Of a stretch of DNA of 13,558 nucleotides, positions 7,437-13,558 are shown one piece after another; position 1 is the stretch's first letter, and every line of letters begins with the position of its first letter. The notes below the pieces were generated by a model that saw only the letters and a program-made list of their open reading frames with translations, did not search any database and had not been told where the DNA came from. The stretch is from an uncultured Chromatiaceae bacterium. GTDB lineage: Bacteria; Pseudomonadota; Gammaproteobacteria; Enterobacterales; Alteromonadaceae. A program made the translations under genes and the position numbers. The stretch is taken from positions 1 through 13,558 of the forward strand of contig CAMLRA010000112.1 in assembly GCA_946482325.1 (NCBI GenBank). The letters run 5' to 3'.

Positions 7437-7621
7437 ATCAAGGTTGACTCTGTCTCTCCTGACGGATTAGCCTCGGTGGCTGTCTTAACGTCCGTGGTAT
7501 GGGTCCAGCGATTAAAAATGATTTTGTCGGCGTTGTCCAGACATTCAAAAACAGAAAAAGCACCATCGGATTCTGGCTCGAATCCGATAAGTGCTTTTAC
7601 ATATTGCGGAACTGATTTCAA
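7433..7621 (-). CDS. Small protein of about 62 residues between the Tat-signal gene and the HprK-type kinase
   Basis: Not recognised. The frame begins with TTG at 7621-7619, five bases after the upstream TGA, and ends in an ATGA overlap with the kinase gene. No clear Shine-Dalgarno is visible before it, and the frame is open back only to a TGA at 7666-7664, so its start is uncertain. The product is acidic, with one Cys, a beta-like stretch (AFSVFECLDNADKIIFNRW) and a polar Thr/Glu-rich tail. Systems with HprK-related kinase A commonly encode a PqqD-like peptide-binding protein in this position. This protein shows no convincing PqqD signature, so it could be a divergent adaptor, a modification substrate, or a spurious frame. 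Its tight packing between neighbours argues that it is translated. Confidence 0.45.
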   Translation of the reverse strand: MKSVPQYVKALIGFEPESDGAFSVFECLDNADKIIFNRWTHTTDVKTATEANPSGETESTLI

Positions 7622-7623
7622 AA

Positions 7624-8490
7624 TCAGAGTGGAGACATGTACAGTTTGAAGAGCCCACCAAGGTCATAGATCTTACTACGCCCATTGTGGTCGACTTCAA
7701 GGAACGCCTTCTTAATAGCGCCTATGAGAACGTCGGTTTCCGGGAAGCATAAAGGATTAGACGAGAATCTTTTACGATATTCAGGATGACGCTCCCACAG
7801 AGACCCGATTACAGCAGCGAGGGCATATTGTTGTGGAGTTTCATCACCAAACAAAATTCCGCCAACAGTGCCGGTCAGCTCAGAGATAATTTTTGATGCT
7901 TCAGTACTACCTACAAGTACTAGGTTTTCAGGTAAATAAAAACCGGGGATCCGGATTTCAGGTTTCGCCGGAGGTTGGTCGACGTACGAACTGGTAGGAC
8001 TGTTAGTACAAACCGGACCATATTTTTCTAAAACGACTGCATCATACCAATATTGATAGTTATCTTTAGTGAAGCTGATGCGAGTATATTTGTACTGTGT
8101 AACTAAACGGCCCCGAATTCGTACGGTCTGCGTTTTGTAAGTACATAATGGAGTATTAAAAGTTCCTAACAACCATCTATCGTAATCCTGCTGAAATGCA
8201 TATTGAATTTCAGAGAGGCTTGACCACTGAGGGCGTTGATAAGCATTCTTTTTGTCTTCTGACGTAGCAGATGCCACACCAGACGCTGAATTACTCAAGC
8301 TGGAATCTTCGCCTGGCGTGCAGTTTAATTCAACGCAACCCCATGCTTTTCCGCTTTTCAGTGACAATACAGCCGGAACAGATACTGCACTGGCTTGTAA
8401 CAAAAACTTGCGGCGCGATAATGCTTTTTGCGCACTGCGCTCAGGCTGCTGATCCATTTGAGCTTGTTGAGCTTCGTTCTGCTGATTCAT
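7624..8490 (-). CDS. Tat-signal-bearing secreted protein of unknown function, first gene of the operon
   Basis: 288 residues, no family recognised. A hydrophilic Gln-rich start is followed by SRRKFL at residues 25-30 and a hydrophobic stretch ending near GKAWG (about 51), a twin-arginine signal. The mature protein is thus probably exported folded to the periplasm. Right after the cleavage region comes CVELNCTPGE, two cysteines five residues apart, then a Ser-rich linker. A middle domain rich in Tyr and Trp (YQYWYDAVVLEKYGPVC) and a C-terminal helical part (about 190-288) follow. Other cysteines lie in PLCTYK, GPVCTN and NPLCFP, so disulfides or metal binding are possible. The start ATG has GAGGT six bases upstream. 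By eye the gene is more AT-rich than the flanking housekeeping genes, which may reflect transfer. Probable substrate or effector of the downstream kinase and transferase (inference). Confidence 0.8.
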   Translation of the reverse strand: MNQQNEAQQAQMDQQPERSAQKALSRRKFLLQASAVSVPAVLSLKSGKAWGCVELNCTPGEDSSLSNSASGVASATSEDKKNAYQRPQWSSLSEIQYAFQQDYDRWLLGTFNTPLCTYKTQTVRIRGRLVTQYKYTRISFTKDNYQYWYDAVVLEKYGPVCTNSPTSSYVDQPPAKPEIRIPGFYLPENLVLVGSTEASKIISELTGTVGGILFGDETPQQYALAAVIGSLWERHPEYRKRFSSNPLCFPETDVLIGAIKKAFLEVDHNGRSKIYDLGGLFKLYMSPL

Positions 8491-8567
8491 CGTAATACCT
8501 CGAAGTCCGATTCACTTGTGATTAGCAAAAAGCCTGCCACAATTGCAAGTTGTTGTTTTTCAAATGA

Positions 8568-8619
8568 AAAATCACCGTGTTAGCAAAGTGATTTTATCAA
8601 CCGTAAAGAATTCTGACAC
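8568..8619 (-). promoter_or_regulatory. Candidate promoter and operator of the HprK-type operon
   Basis: On the minus strand GTGTCA (8619-8614) and TAAAAT (8596-8591) are 17 bases apart and resemble -35 and -10 elements. An inverted repeat AAAATCAC (8568-8575) / GTGATTTT (8588-8595), with 12 bases between, overlaps the -10 and the expected start site, a placement suited to a repressor. It could alternatively be a weak terminator of sbcB, as both genes read in this direction. The leader would be about 90 bases. Confidence 0.35.
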
Positions 8620-8643
8620 ATACTATTTTACATCAGTAACAAG

Positions 8644-8670
8644 GTGTATTCTACACGGCAAAAAATTGCC
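8644..8670. repeat. Two short palindromes in the gap between sbcB and the Tat-protein gene
   Basis: GTGTATTCTACAC (8644-8656, arms of five) is followed directly by GGCAAAAAATTGCC (8657-8670, arms of five around AAAA). They lie shortly downstream of the sbcB stop on its strand and upstream of the candidate operon promoter. The second could be part of a weak sbcB transcription end; the first looks more like a protein-binding site. Apart from these and the candidate promoter, nothing else is evident in the gap 8491-8702. Confidence 0.3.
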
Positions 8671-8702
8671 TGACCACTGCTGAATGATAACAACCAACAG
8701 CA

Positions 8703-10136
8703 TTAAATGTTACTGATATAACTGAATAATTGTTTGAGTAAGCCCATCGCTTTGGCATCGTCTTGTTTTAGCTCAGCACAGGACTCCAGCTGTAAAACAA
8801 AATCGTCCAAAGTTCTCGCAGGGTGTTCGGTACCAAACTGTAATTGATCCTTGCAATAGCGCTGCCACTGCGCCAGTTCGGTATGACTCAGTGATTCCGG
8901 ATAATTGCGTGCCCGAAAGCGAAACATCAGCTGATTTAATCTATCGTCTTGAAATACCGGCGGTGCAACAGCCAGTTGTTGCGGTGACAACTGATGGACT
9001 TGTGGCAACAACCGTCGGTCGTGGTCAGTGACAAAGCCCTGATACAAGCTGAAGTCCGGATTGTGTGTGGCCAGAGCAGGCTCAGGCTGCTGGTATATTT
9101 CCAGTAACAAAGAACATATTTCTGCTTGATGATGACGCAAAATTTCTAAATGCCGCAAACAGTCTGAACGGTTAATTCCAAGTTCCGACGCCCGTTCAGC
9201 TGACAGTGTTTTGGCTGGTGCGAGCACCGGACATTTATTCAGGTGCACCAATTTAATCGCAGGCCGCACCTCGTCTTCAGCCAAGTCGCTGGCCTTGGCA
9301 TATAACCGGCGGCGTAACTCTGTTGCATTCAGTGACAACAGCAAGCCGGGGTCCTGCTGCAGATTAAAACAAATGACTGCATTCTTATTAGTCGGGTGAT
9401 AAGCGATAGGAACAATCCAGCTACAACAGCCTTGAATGGCCGGGAAGCGTGAGGATACGTGCGTTAACGGTGTGAGCCCGGCAACATCGATCAGCGCACT
9501 GAGCTGGTTTTTCTGCCGGTGCTGATAGAGGTAGTCAAACAACCGCGGTTGCACTTTTCGGATTAAGGAGGCAAGCGCGATAGTAGCATAGACATCGCTG
9601 CTGGCATCATGGGCATGCTGGTGTTCTATCTGATTGGCTTTGGATAAATCTTCCAGCCGGAAACTCGGGCTGCCGTCATCGCGAAAGGGCCAGTTGATGC
9701 CTTCAGGACGCAATGCATAACAGGCTCTGACGACATCAATCAAATCCCAGCGACTATTGCCGTTCTGCCATTCGCGTGCATAGGGGTCGATATAATTACG
9801 AAATAAGGTGTGGCGCACCAATTCATCGTCGAAGCGGATGTTGTTGTAGCCAACCACGCAAGTACCGGGTTCAGCCAGTTTTTGATGTAATTGTTGGATA
9901 AAATCAATTTCACGCAGACCATGCTGCTGGCATTTTTGTGGGGTAATGCCGGTGATAAGGACAGCTTCCGGCGCAGGCAAATAGTCCGGCGCTAACTGGC
10001 AGTAAGCCATATCCGCCGGCGCTGTGGGTTGCAACTCCAGATCGGTTCTGACACCAGCAAATTGGGCAATGCGGTCTTTTTTCGGGTCAGCGCCCCAGGT
10101 TTCAAGATCATAAAAATAAAAAGATGCAGCGCTCAA
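8703..10136 (-). CDS. sbcB: Exodeoxyribonuclease I
   Basis: Processive 3'-5' exonuclease on single-stranded DNA, acting in recombination and mismatch repair. The 477-residue product aligns by eye with E. coli ExoI along its whole length. The DEDDh catalytic set is seen as FYDLETWG (Asp10, Glu12), GYNNIRFDDE (Asp103), and AHDASSDVYATIA (His176, Asp181). Other shared segments are AVLITGITPQ, NSRWDLIDVVRACYALRPEGINWP, KLVHLNKCPVLA and FRARNYPESL. The start is the TTG at 10136-10134, preceded by AGGAAG five bases upstream; no in-frame ATG lies near the conserved N-terminus. It is divergent from endA across a short intergenic region. Cytoplasmic, apparently intact. Confidence 0.97.
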   Translation of the reverse strand: MSAASFYFYDLETWGADPKKDRIAQFAGVRTDLELQPTAPADMAYCQLAPDYLPAPEAVLITGITPQKCQQHGLREIDFIQQLHQKLAEPGTCVVGYNNIRFDDELVRHTLFRNYIDPYAREWQNGNSRWDLIDVVRACYALRPEGINWPFRDDGSPSFRLEDLSKANQIEHQHAHDASSDVYATIALASLIRKVQPRLFDYLYQHRQKNQLSALIDVAGLTPLTHVSSRFPAIQGCCSWIVPIAYHPTNKNAVICFNLQQDPGLLLSLNATELRRRLYAKASDLAEDEVRPAIKLVHLNKCPVLAPAKTLSAERASELGINRSDCLRHLEILRHHQAEICSLLLEIYQQPEPALATHNPDFSLYQGFVTDHDRRLLPQVHQLSPQQLAVAPPVFQDDRLNQLMFRFRARNYPESLSHTELAQWQRYCKDQLQFGTEHPARTLDDFVLQLESCAELKQDDAKAMGLLKQLFSYISNI

Positions 10137-10198
10137 TCCAGCTTCCTTTTGCCATGTACGGGTCAGAAAAGGCCGCAGTATAAGTCAAAGGCGCAGGC

Positions 10199-10226
10199 TT
10201 AAGAAGCGCTAACTTTCTGCTATGCT
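10199..10226 (+). promoter_or_regulatory. Candidate promoter of endA
   Basis: TTAAGA (10199-10204) and TATGCT (10221-10226) are 16 bases apart and resemble -35 and -10 elements. If correct, the ATG at 10222 lies inside the -10 and cannot be the start, supporting the downstream GTG at 10273. Confidence 0.4.
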
Positions 10227-10272
10227 GGCGCCTCGCCGCTGTAGGTATCAAACAGAAGTTGTGAGGTTGTTT

Positions 10273-11211
10273 GTGCGAGTTGTCCGATTGTTCTGCATGT
10301 ATTCCCTGATGGTATTTGCTTTTGTTGTTCAGGCCGCGCCGGCTGATTTTGATGCCGCCAAGCGCATCGCGCAAAAAATTTATAGTGACGAGCCGACTGA
10401 CTTTTATTGTAACTGCCCGATCCGTTGGGTCGGTGGCAAAGGTCAACTTGATTTGCGCAGTTGTGGTTATCAGGTGCGCAAGAATGGCCCGCGAGCACAA
10501 CGGGTTGAATGGGAGCATGTAGTGCCGGCGCAGCAATTTGGTTCAGGCAGGGCTTGTTGGCAACAAGGGGGGCGTGAACAATGCGGCGATCAGGACCAGA
10601 CATATCGTCGTATGGAAGCCGATTTATTTAATTTAAGACCGGCTTTGGGTGAAGTGAATGGCGACAGGGCGCATTTTCGTTTTGCTGAATTACCGGATAC
10701 GCCACCACAACATGGTGCCTGCCCGGTACGTATCGACTTCAAACAGCAGTTAGCACAGCCTCGTCCTGAGGTTCGTGGTGATATTGCCCGTATCTATTTT
10801 TATATGGCGGACCGTTATCAGCTGCAGTTATCTGCAGCAGAACAGCAGTTGTTCTTGCGCTGGCATCAGCAGGACCCGGTTGACGAACGTGAATTGGCGT
10901 TAATGCGTCTCACAGCACAACAAATGGGGCATCAAAACGACTTTGTCAGCGGCAACAAACGCTGGTACCCGGGCTATTTGTCACATCAGTCCACGCTGAA
11001 TAACACTGCGGCTGGCTTGAAACCCGAGGCAAAAACAAAAACCAGTCAATCGCCGGTACGTGGCAATAAAAACAGCAAAAAGTATCATTTCAGCCATTGT
11101 AGTGGTTATGCGCTGATCAAAGTAGCAAATCAGCAAGAGTTTGCCAATGCGGCGGCGGCAGAGGCGGCTGGATTTCAGTTGGCAGGGAATTGTCAAACAC
11201 AGCAGCACTGA
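10273..11211 (+). CDS. endA: Endonuclease I family periplasmic nuclease with extra C-terminal Cys-containing tail
   Basis: Non-specific beta-beta-alpha-metal nuclease of the EndA/Vvn family, exported to the periplasm. The GTG at 10273 has GAGG (10263-10266) six bases upstream and gives a clean signal peptide (RVVRLFCMYSLMVFAFVVQA, then APADFD). A frame opening with ATG at 10222 would add 17 polar residues and overlap a -10-like box. From the GTG the protein has 312 residues. RVEWEHVVPAQQFG carries the general-base His82, and MEADLFNLRPALGEVNGDRAHF carries the metal-binding Asn120. Cysteines in FYCNC, RSCGY, RACW, EQCGD and GACP suggest the disulfides typical of the family. Beyond the nuclease core (about 235 residues in E. 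coli EndA) a Lys/Thr/Ser linker leads to residues about 270-307 (YHFSHCSGYALIKV ... AAGFQLAGNC), resembling small Ada-type cysteine motifs. Confidence 0.92.
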   Translation: MRVVRLFCMYSLMVFAFVVQAAPADFDAAKRIAQKIYSDEPTDFYCNCPIRWVGGKGQLDLRSCGYQVRKNGPRAQRVEWEHVVPAQQFGSGRACWQQGGREQCGDQDQTYRRMEADLFNLRPALGEVNGDRAHFRFAELPDTPPQHGACPVRIDFKQQLAQPRPEVRGDIARIYFYMADRYQLQLSAAEQQLFLRWHQQDPVDERELALMRLTAQQMGHQNDFVSGNKRWYPGYLSHQSTLNNTAAGLKPEAKTKTSQSPVRGNKNSKKYHFSHCSGYALIKVANQQEFANAAAAEAAGFQLAGNCQTQQH

Positions 11212-11223
11212 AGGCTGCTGTGT
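11197..11223. terminator. Bidirectional hairpin between convergent endA and the YdcH-type gene
   Basis: ACACAGCAGC (11197-11206) and GCTGCTGTGT (11214-11223) form a perfect 10-bp stem with a seven-base loop containing the endA stop codon. It lies between converging genes. No strong T-run follows on either strand, so it may act as an imperfect terminator or 3'-end stabiliser for both transcripts. Confidence 0.6.
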
Positions 11224-11239
11224 GACTAAACACTAAAAC

Positions 11240-11479
11240 TTACGCTTGTAACAGGCTCTGATATAGTTGGTCTTTTAACTGCAGACGCAATTTTTTGCGC
11301 TCTTCCAGATAGTCCGATGCAGCGGTTTCGGCGCCTTGCTCCAGCCGGTACACTTCATGGTCAATATCATGATATTGCGCAAACAGGCGTGCAAAATGGT
11401 GGTCACTGGTTTTCAACTGGTGAATTTTCTCGCGATACTCAGGGAATTCGTGGACTAAATCATGTTTTTCCAGGCTCAT
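11240..11479 (-). CDS. YdcH family (DUF465) small coiled-coil protein
   Basis: 79 residues beginning MSLEKHDLVHEFPEYREKIHQLK. The pattern FPEYR-x6-L, then FxxLFxQYHDIDHEVYRLE and KKLRLQLKDQLYQ, matches the YdcH/DUF465 family, small helical-hairpin proteins of unknown function. The ATG at 11479 has AAGGAAG just upstream at about five bases. Extending the frame to 11587 adds 36 residues with no family similarity and is rejected. It is convergent with endA and divergent from the isoaspartyl peptidase gene. Cytoplasmic. Confidence 0.9.
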   Translation of the reverse strand: MSLEKHDLVHEFPEYREKIHQLKTSDHHFARLFAQYHDIDHEVYRLEQGAETAASDYLEERKKLRLQLKDQLYQSLLQA

Positions 11480-11639
11480 GCCATCTTCCTTCTGTGACGA
11501 ATAAACTGACGACATCCTAATCAGGCTTGGGCACTCTGCTTTTGATCTGGCGCAAGCTATGGTGATTTGGTCCCACACTCTGGTCACTGCGGGGCGTACT
11601 GACGTATCGTAGGTTTAAAATTCAACGGAGCCCTTACCT

Positions 11640-12656
11640 ATGAAACTGCAATTAGCCGTCGTTGTTGCGTTAAATCTTCTCGTTGTGTCACAGGCAAAAG
11701 CCGAGCCGGTGCCCTTTGGCATTGTGATCCATGGCGGTGCCGGCACCATTTCACGCGACAGTATGACGCCGGTGCAACAACAGGCCTATGAAACTACGCT
11801 GAAACACGCAGTAGATACTGGTTATCAGGTATTAGCTAGTGGTGGCAGCAGTTTGGATGCAGTGAGCGCTGCCGTGGTGATCCTGGAGGATTCGCCGCTG
11901 TTTAATGCCGGCAAAGGCGCTGTGTACACATACGACGGTAAACATGAGCTGGATGCCGCGATAATGCGCGGCGATAACAGAGGTGCGGGTGCAGTAGCCG
12001 GTGTCACCACAGTGAAAAACCCGATTAAGCTGGCCCGTGCCGTGATGGAGCATTCTGAACATGTGTTATTGGCAGGACAGGGCGCAGAACAATTTGCCAA
12101 AGAGCAACAGTTAGAACTGGTGAAAAACAGCTATTTTGATACGGAATTCCGCTATCAGGCGCTGCAAAAAGCGTTAAAAACCTTAAGCAAAACCCCGCAT
12201 CAGGCGCAATTACGTTTAAGCCCGGCTTTCCCGCTGGAATGGAATGTAGGTACAGTCGGAGCCGTCGCCATTGACCAACACGGGATGTTGGCTGCTGCAA
12301 CGTCAACTGGCGGGATGACGGCAAAACGCTACGGTCGGATTGGCGACGCGCCGCTGATTGGCGCCGGCACTTTTGCCGACAACCAGAGCTGCGCGGTGTC
12401 GGCGACCGGTCATGGTGAGTTTTTTATTCGTTATCAGGTGGCCGGTGATATCTGTGCCCGCGTCCGTTATCAAGGCAAACCGGCATCTGTTGCTGCGGAC
12501 GAAGTGATGCAGGAGCTTAAAGCCGTGGGTGGTCTGGGTGGTGTGATTGTGGTCGACAACAAAGGAGAGCTGAGTTGGCACTTAAATTCAGAGGGCATGT
12601 ACCGCGCGAAACGCCAGCAGGGCAAAGCAGCTGAAGTCGCCATTTTCAAAGATTGA
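11640..12656 (+). CDS. Isoaspartyl peptidase/L-asparaginase (N-terminal nucleophile hydrolase), secreted
   Basis: Cleaves isoaspartyl dipeptides and L-asparagine; made as a precursor that self-cleaves before a threonine. The 338-residue product has a signal peptide (MKLQLAVVVALNLLVVSQAKA, cleavage before Glu22), then the family opening VIHGGAGTI. LFNAGKGAVYTYDGKHELDAAIM follows at about 88-109. The autocleavage and nucleophile site is WNVGTVGAVA with Thr205. Substrate-binding segments are STGGMTAKRYGRIGDAPLIGAGTFAD and SATGHGEFFIR. All elements look intact, giving alpha and beta subunits of about 183 and 134 residues after signal removal. GGAG lies nine bases before the ATG. E. coli IaaA (321 residues) lacks an obvious signal of this kind; export is known in some relatives. 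Similar to the ansB-like/iaaA group, so no symbol is assigned. Confidence 0.93.
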   Translation: MKLQLAVVVALNLLVVSQAKAEPVPFGIVIHGGAGTISRDSMTPVQQQAYETTLKHAVDTGYQVLASGGSSLDAVSAAVVILEDSPLFNAGKGAVYTYDGKHELDAAIMRGDNRGAGAVAGVTTVKNPIKLARAVMEHSEHVLLAGQGAEQFAKEQQLELVKNSYFDTEFRYQALQKALKTLSKTPHQAQLRLSPAFPLEWNVGTVGAVAIDQHGMLAAATSTGGMTAKRYGRIGDAPLIGAGTFADNQSCAVSATGHGEFFIRYQVAGDICARVRYQGKPASVAADEVMQELKAVGGLGGVIVVDNKGELSWHLNSEGMYRAKRQQGKAAEVAIFKD

Positions 12657-12693
12657 TCTGCAGCAAAGCAAGCCGCCGATTTTGCACTAAGCT

Positions 12694-12719
12694 TGGGAGT
12701 AGGAACCTGTAAGTTCCCG
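12694..12719 (+). repeat. Short hairpin in the gap between the isoaspartyl peptidase and CBS genes
   Basis: GGAAC and GTTCC form a five-base stem around a six-base spacer near 12701-12716, flanked by G-rich and C-rich bases. No T-run follows, so it is not a convincing terminator. Nothing else is evident in the 95-base gap. Confidence 0.25.
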
Positions 12720-12751
12720 TAATCTCAGGGTGTGGAATCTGGAGGAAATAC

Positions 12752-13171
12752 ATGAATTTACTAAAAGTGTCTGATCATATGAACCACCATCCGGTGACTT
12801 TTAATCAGGATATGACACTGGAAGCTGCGGTAGACCGTTTGACCGATGTGGCTCAGTTAGGTGGGCCCGTTGTCGATACCAACCATAAAGTAGTGGGTTT
12901 TTTATCGGAGCAGGATTGTCTGTCCCGGATGTTATTAAGCTCGTATCATGACGAAGGCCTTGCTTATGTGCGCGACCTGATGCGCAAAGACGTGCTGACT
13001 GTGCACATGCACAGCGGCATTATTGAGCTTGCTCAGCTGATGTTAGGGGCGAAACCGAAAATTTATCCGGTGGTCGATGACAATGGTGTGTTGCAGGGCG
13101 TGATTAGCCGGACTGACGTGCTGCGGGCCATTGATCAGGAATTACATTCACACTATCGCAAAGTCAGCTGA
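12752..13171 (+). CDS. CBS-domain-pair protein
   Basis: 139-residue stand-alone pair of CBS domains, a module that senses adenine nucleotides or related ligands. CBS1 spans about residues 5-60 (MNHHPVTFNQDMTLEAAVDRL ... VVDTNHKVVGFLSEQDCL) and CBS2 about 72-130 (MRKDVLTVHMHSGIIELAQLML ... PVVDDNGVLQGVISRTDVLRAI). Both end in the characteristic G-[FV]-[LI]-S-x-x-D motif. No fused enzyme or transporter domain and no signal. The ATG has GGAGG six bases upstream. It lies alone between the peptidase and hrpA, so its partner cannot be inferred. Confidence 0.92.
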   Translation: MNLLKVSDHMNHHPVTFNQDMTLEAAVDRLTDVAQLGGPVVDTNHKVVGFLSEQDCLSRMLLSSYHDEGLAYVRDLMRKDVLTVHMHSGIIELAQLMLGAKPKIYPVVDDNGVLQGVISRTDVLRAIDQELHSHYRKVS

Positions 13172-13191
13172 ACGCTGCGATTTCCCGAAGC

Positions 13192-13206
13192 GCCGGCGCT
13201 GCCGGC
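13192..13206 (+). terminator. Weak GC hairpin after the CBS-domain gene
   Basis: GCCGG (13192-13196) pairs with CCGGC (13202-13206) around a five-base loop, followed by a T-rich but interrupted stretch (TCCTTATTCTTT). It overlaps the perfect palindrome AGCGCCGGCGCT at 13189-13200. It could end the CBS transcript before hrpA. Confidence 0.35.
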
Positions 13207-13257
13207 TCCTTATTCTTTGTGCTAGCATAGCCGCCTTGTTGTTGTGGGGGCTGTGTT

Positions 13258-13558
13258 TTGTCTGATTTATCGTCTGCTGTTGAATTATTACCTCTGCGTG
13301 CTCTGCAAGATGCAGTGGCATTTTGTTTGCTCAAAGATAAGTTCCGTCTGCGCCGGCTCTGCCGTGACCTGCAGGCAAAACCGGATCAGAAAAAGCAGCT
13401 GCAACTGCAGGCCGACATTCTGGCATCTCAATCAACCCGCCAACAGCGCGCGCAGGCGATGCCGCGTATCACTTATCCGGCCGAGCTGCCGGTTGTGGCG
13501 CGTAAAGACGATATTAAAGCTGCCATCGCAGCCCATCAGGTGGTGATTATCGCCGGTG
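13258..13558 (+). CDS. hrpA: ATP-dependent RNA helicase HrpA, N-terminal part (3' end beyond window)
   Basis: First 100 codons of a DEAH-box helicase. The start is taken as TTG at 13258, the only usable start after an in-frame TAG at 13228-13230. A G-run at 13246-13250 seven bases upstream may act as a weak ribosome site. The basic helical start (KDKFRLRRLCRDLQAKPDQKKQLQLQ) is followed by RQQRAQAMPRITYPAELPVVARKDDIKAAIAAHQVVIIAG, which matches HrpA up to the residues just before the Walker A motif. That motif and the helicase core lie outside the window. HrpA acts on stalled ribosomes and mRNA processing in E. coli. Confidence 0.9.
   Translation, partial: MSDLSSAVELLPLRALQDAVAFCLLKDKFRLRRLCRDLQAKPDQKKQLQLQADILASQSTRQQRAQAMPRITYPAELPVVARKDDIKAAIAAHQVVIIAG

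Noticed and set aside
7433..7621. Lasso-peptide precursor
   Set aside because: No leader pattern with a penultimate Thr followed by Gly and an Asp or Glu at ring distance, and no cyclase or leader protease gene nearby.
10108..10603. Minus-strand frames of 142 and 127 codons overlapping endA and the sbcB start
   Set aside because: They overlap strongly supported sbcB and endA coding sequence and have no protein features.

Overview
The window reads as an ordinary stretch of a gammaproteobacterial chromosome carrying one unusual accessory operon. Exonuclease I (sbcB), endonuclease I (endA), yebG with a LexA box, a YdcH-type small protein and the start of hrpA all resemble their enterobacterial or alteromonad counterparts. 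The gene mix, together with a TonB-dependent receptor with a large plug domain, suggests a marine or freshwater Alteromonadales/Chromatiaceae relative such as Rheinheimera or Alishewanella. That placement is an inference. No tRNA, rRNA, CRISPR array, insertion sequence or phage gene was seen.

Region 1 (1-3633, minus strand). A TonB-dependent receptor runs off the left edge and starts with GTG at 1209. Directly upstream of it, in the short gap after the patatin gene, lies an array of six GTC-containing half-sites spaced exactly 11 bp apart. The first two form an 18-bp near-consensus PHO box, so the receptor is probably a phosphate-starvation gene under PhoB. Upstream is a two-gene unit: a dGTPase of the anti-phage/Dgt HD family, and a patatin-like phospholipase whose TTG start overlaps the dGTPase stop codon and has its own GGAGG.

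Region 2 (3634-4145). yebG is divergent from the dGTPase. A textbook LexA box overlaps its -10 region, and a hairpin terminator follows it.

Region 3 (4197-8490, minus strand) is the most novel part, a tightly packed set of five reading frames. In transcription order these are a Tat-signal-bearing cysteine-containing protein, a 62-residue small protein, an HPr-kinase-related ATPase (HprK-related kinase A type), a nucleotidyltransferase of the uncharacterised NTP_transf_5 type, and a Q-rich coiled-coil protein with a lipoprotein-like signal. The genes overlap or sit within a few bases of each other. Kinase plus nucleotidyltransferase next to secreted proteins suggests a system that modifies or processes an exported protein or peptide. 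The substrate and chemistry cannot be read from the sequence.

Region 4 (8703-13558) holds housekeeping nucleases and small genes: sbcB (minus, TTG start); endA (plus, probable GTG start, with an extra C-terminal cysteine-containing tail); a YdcH/DUF465 protein (minus) convergent with endA across a perfect hairpin; a secreted isoaspartyl peptidase/asparaginase (plus); a CBS-pair protein (plus); and the first 100 codons of the ATP-dependent helicase hrpA (plus). Several genes use non-ATG starts supported by Shine-Dalgarno sequences.
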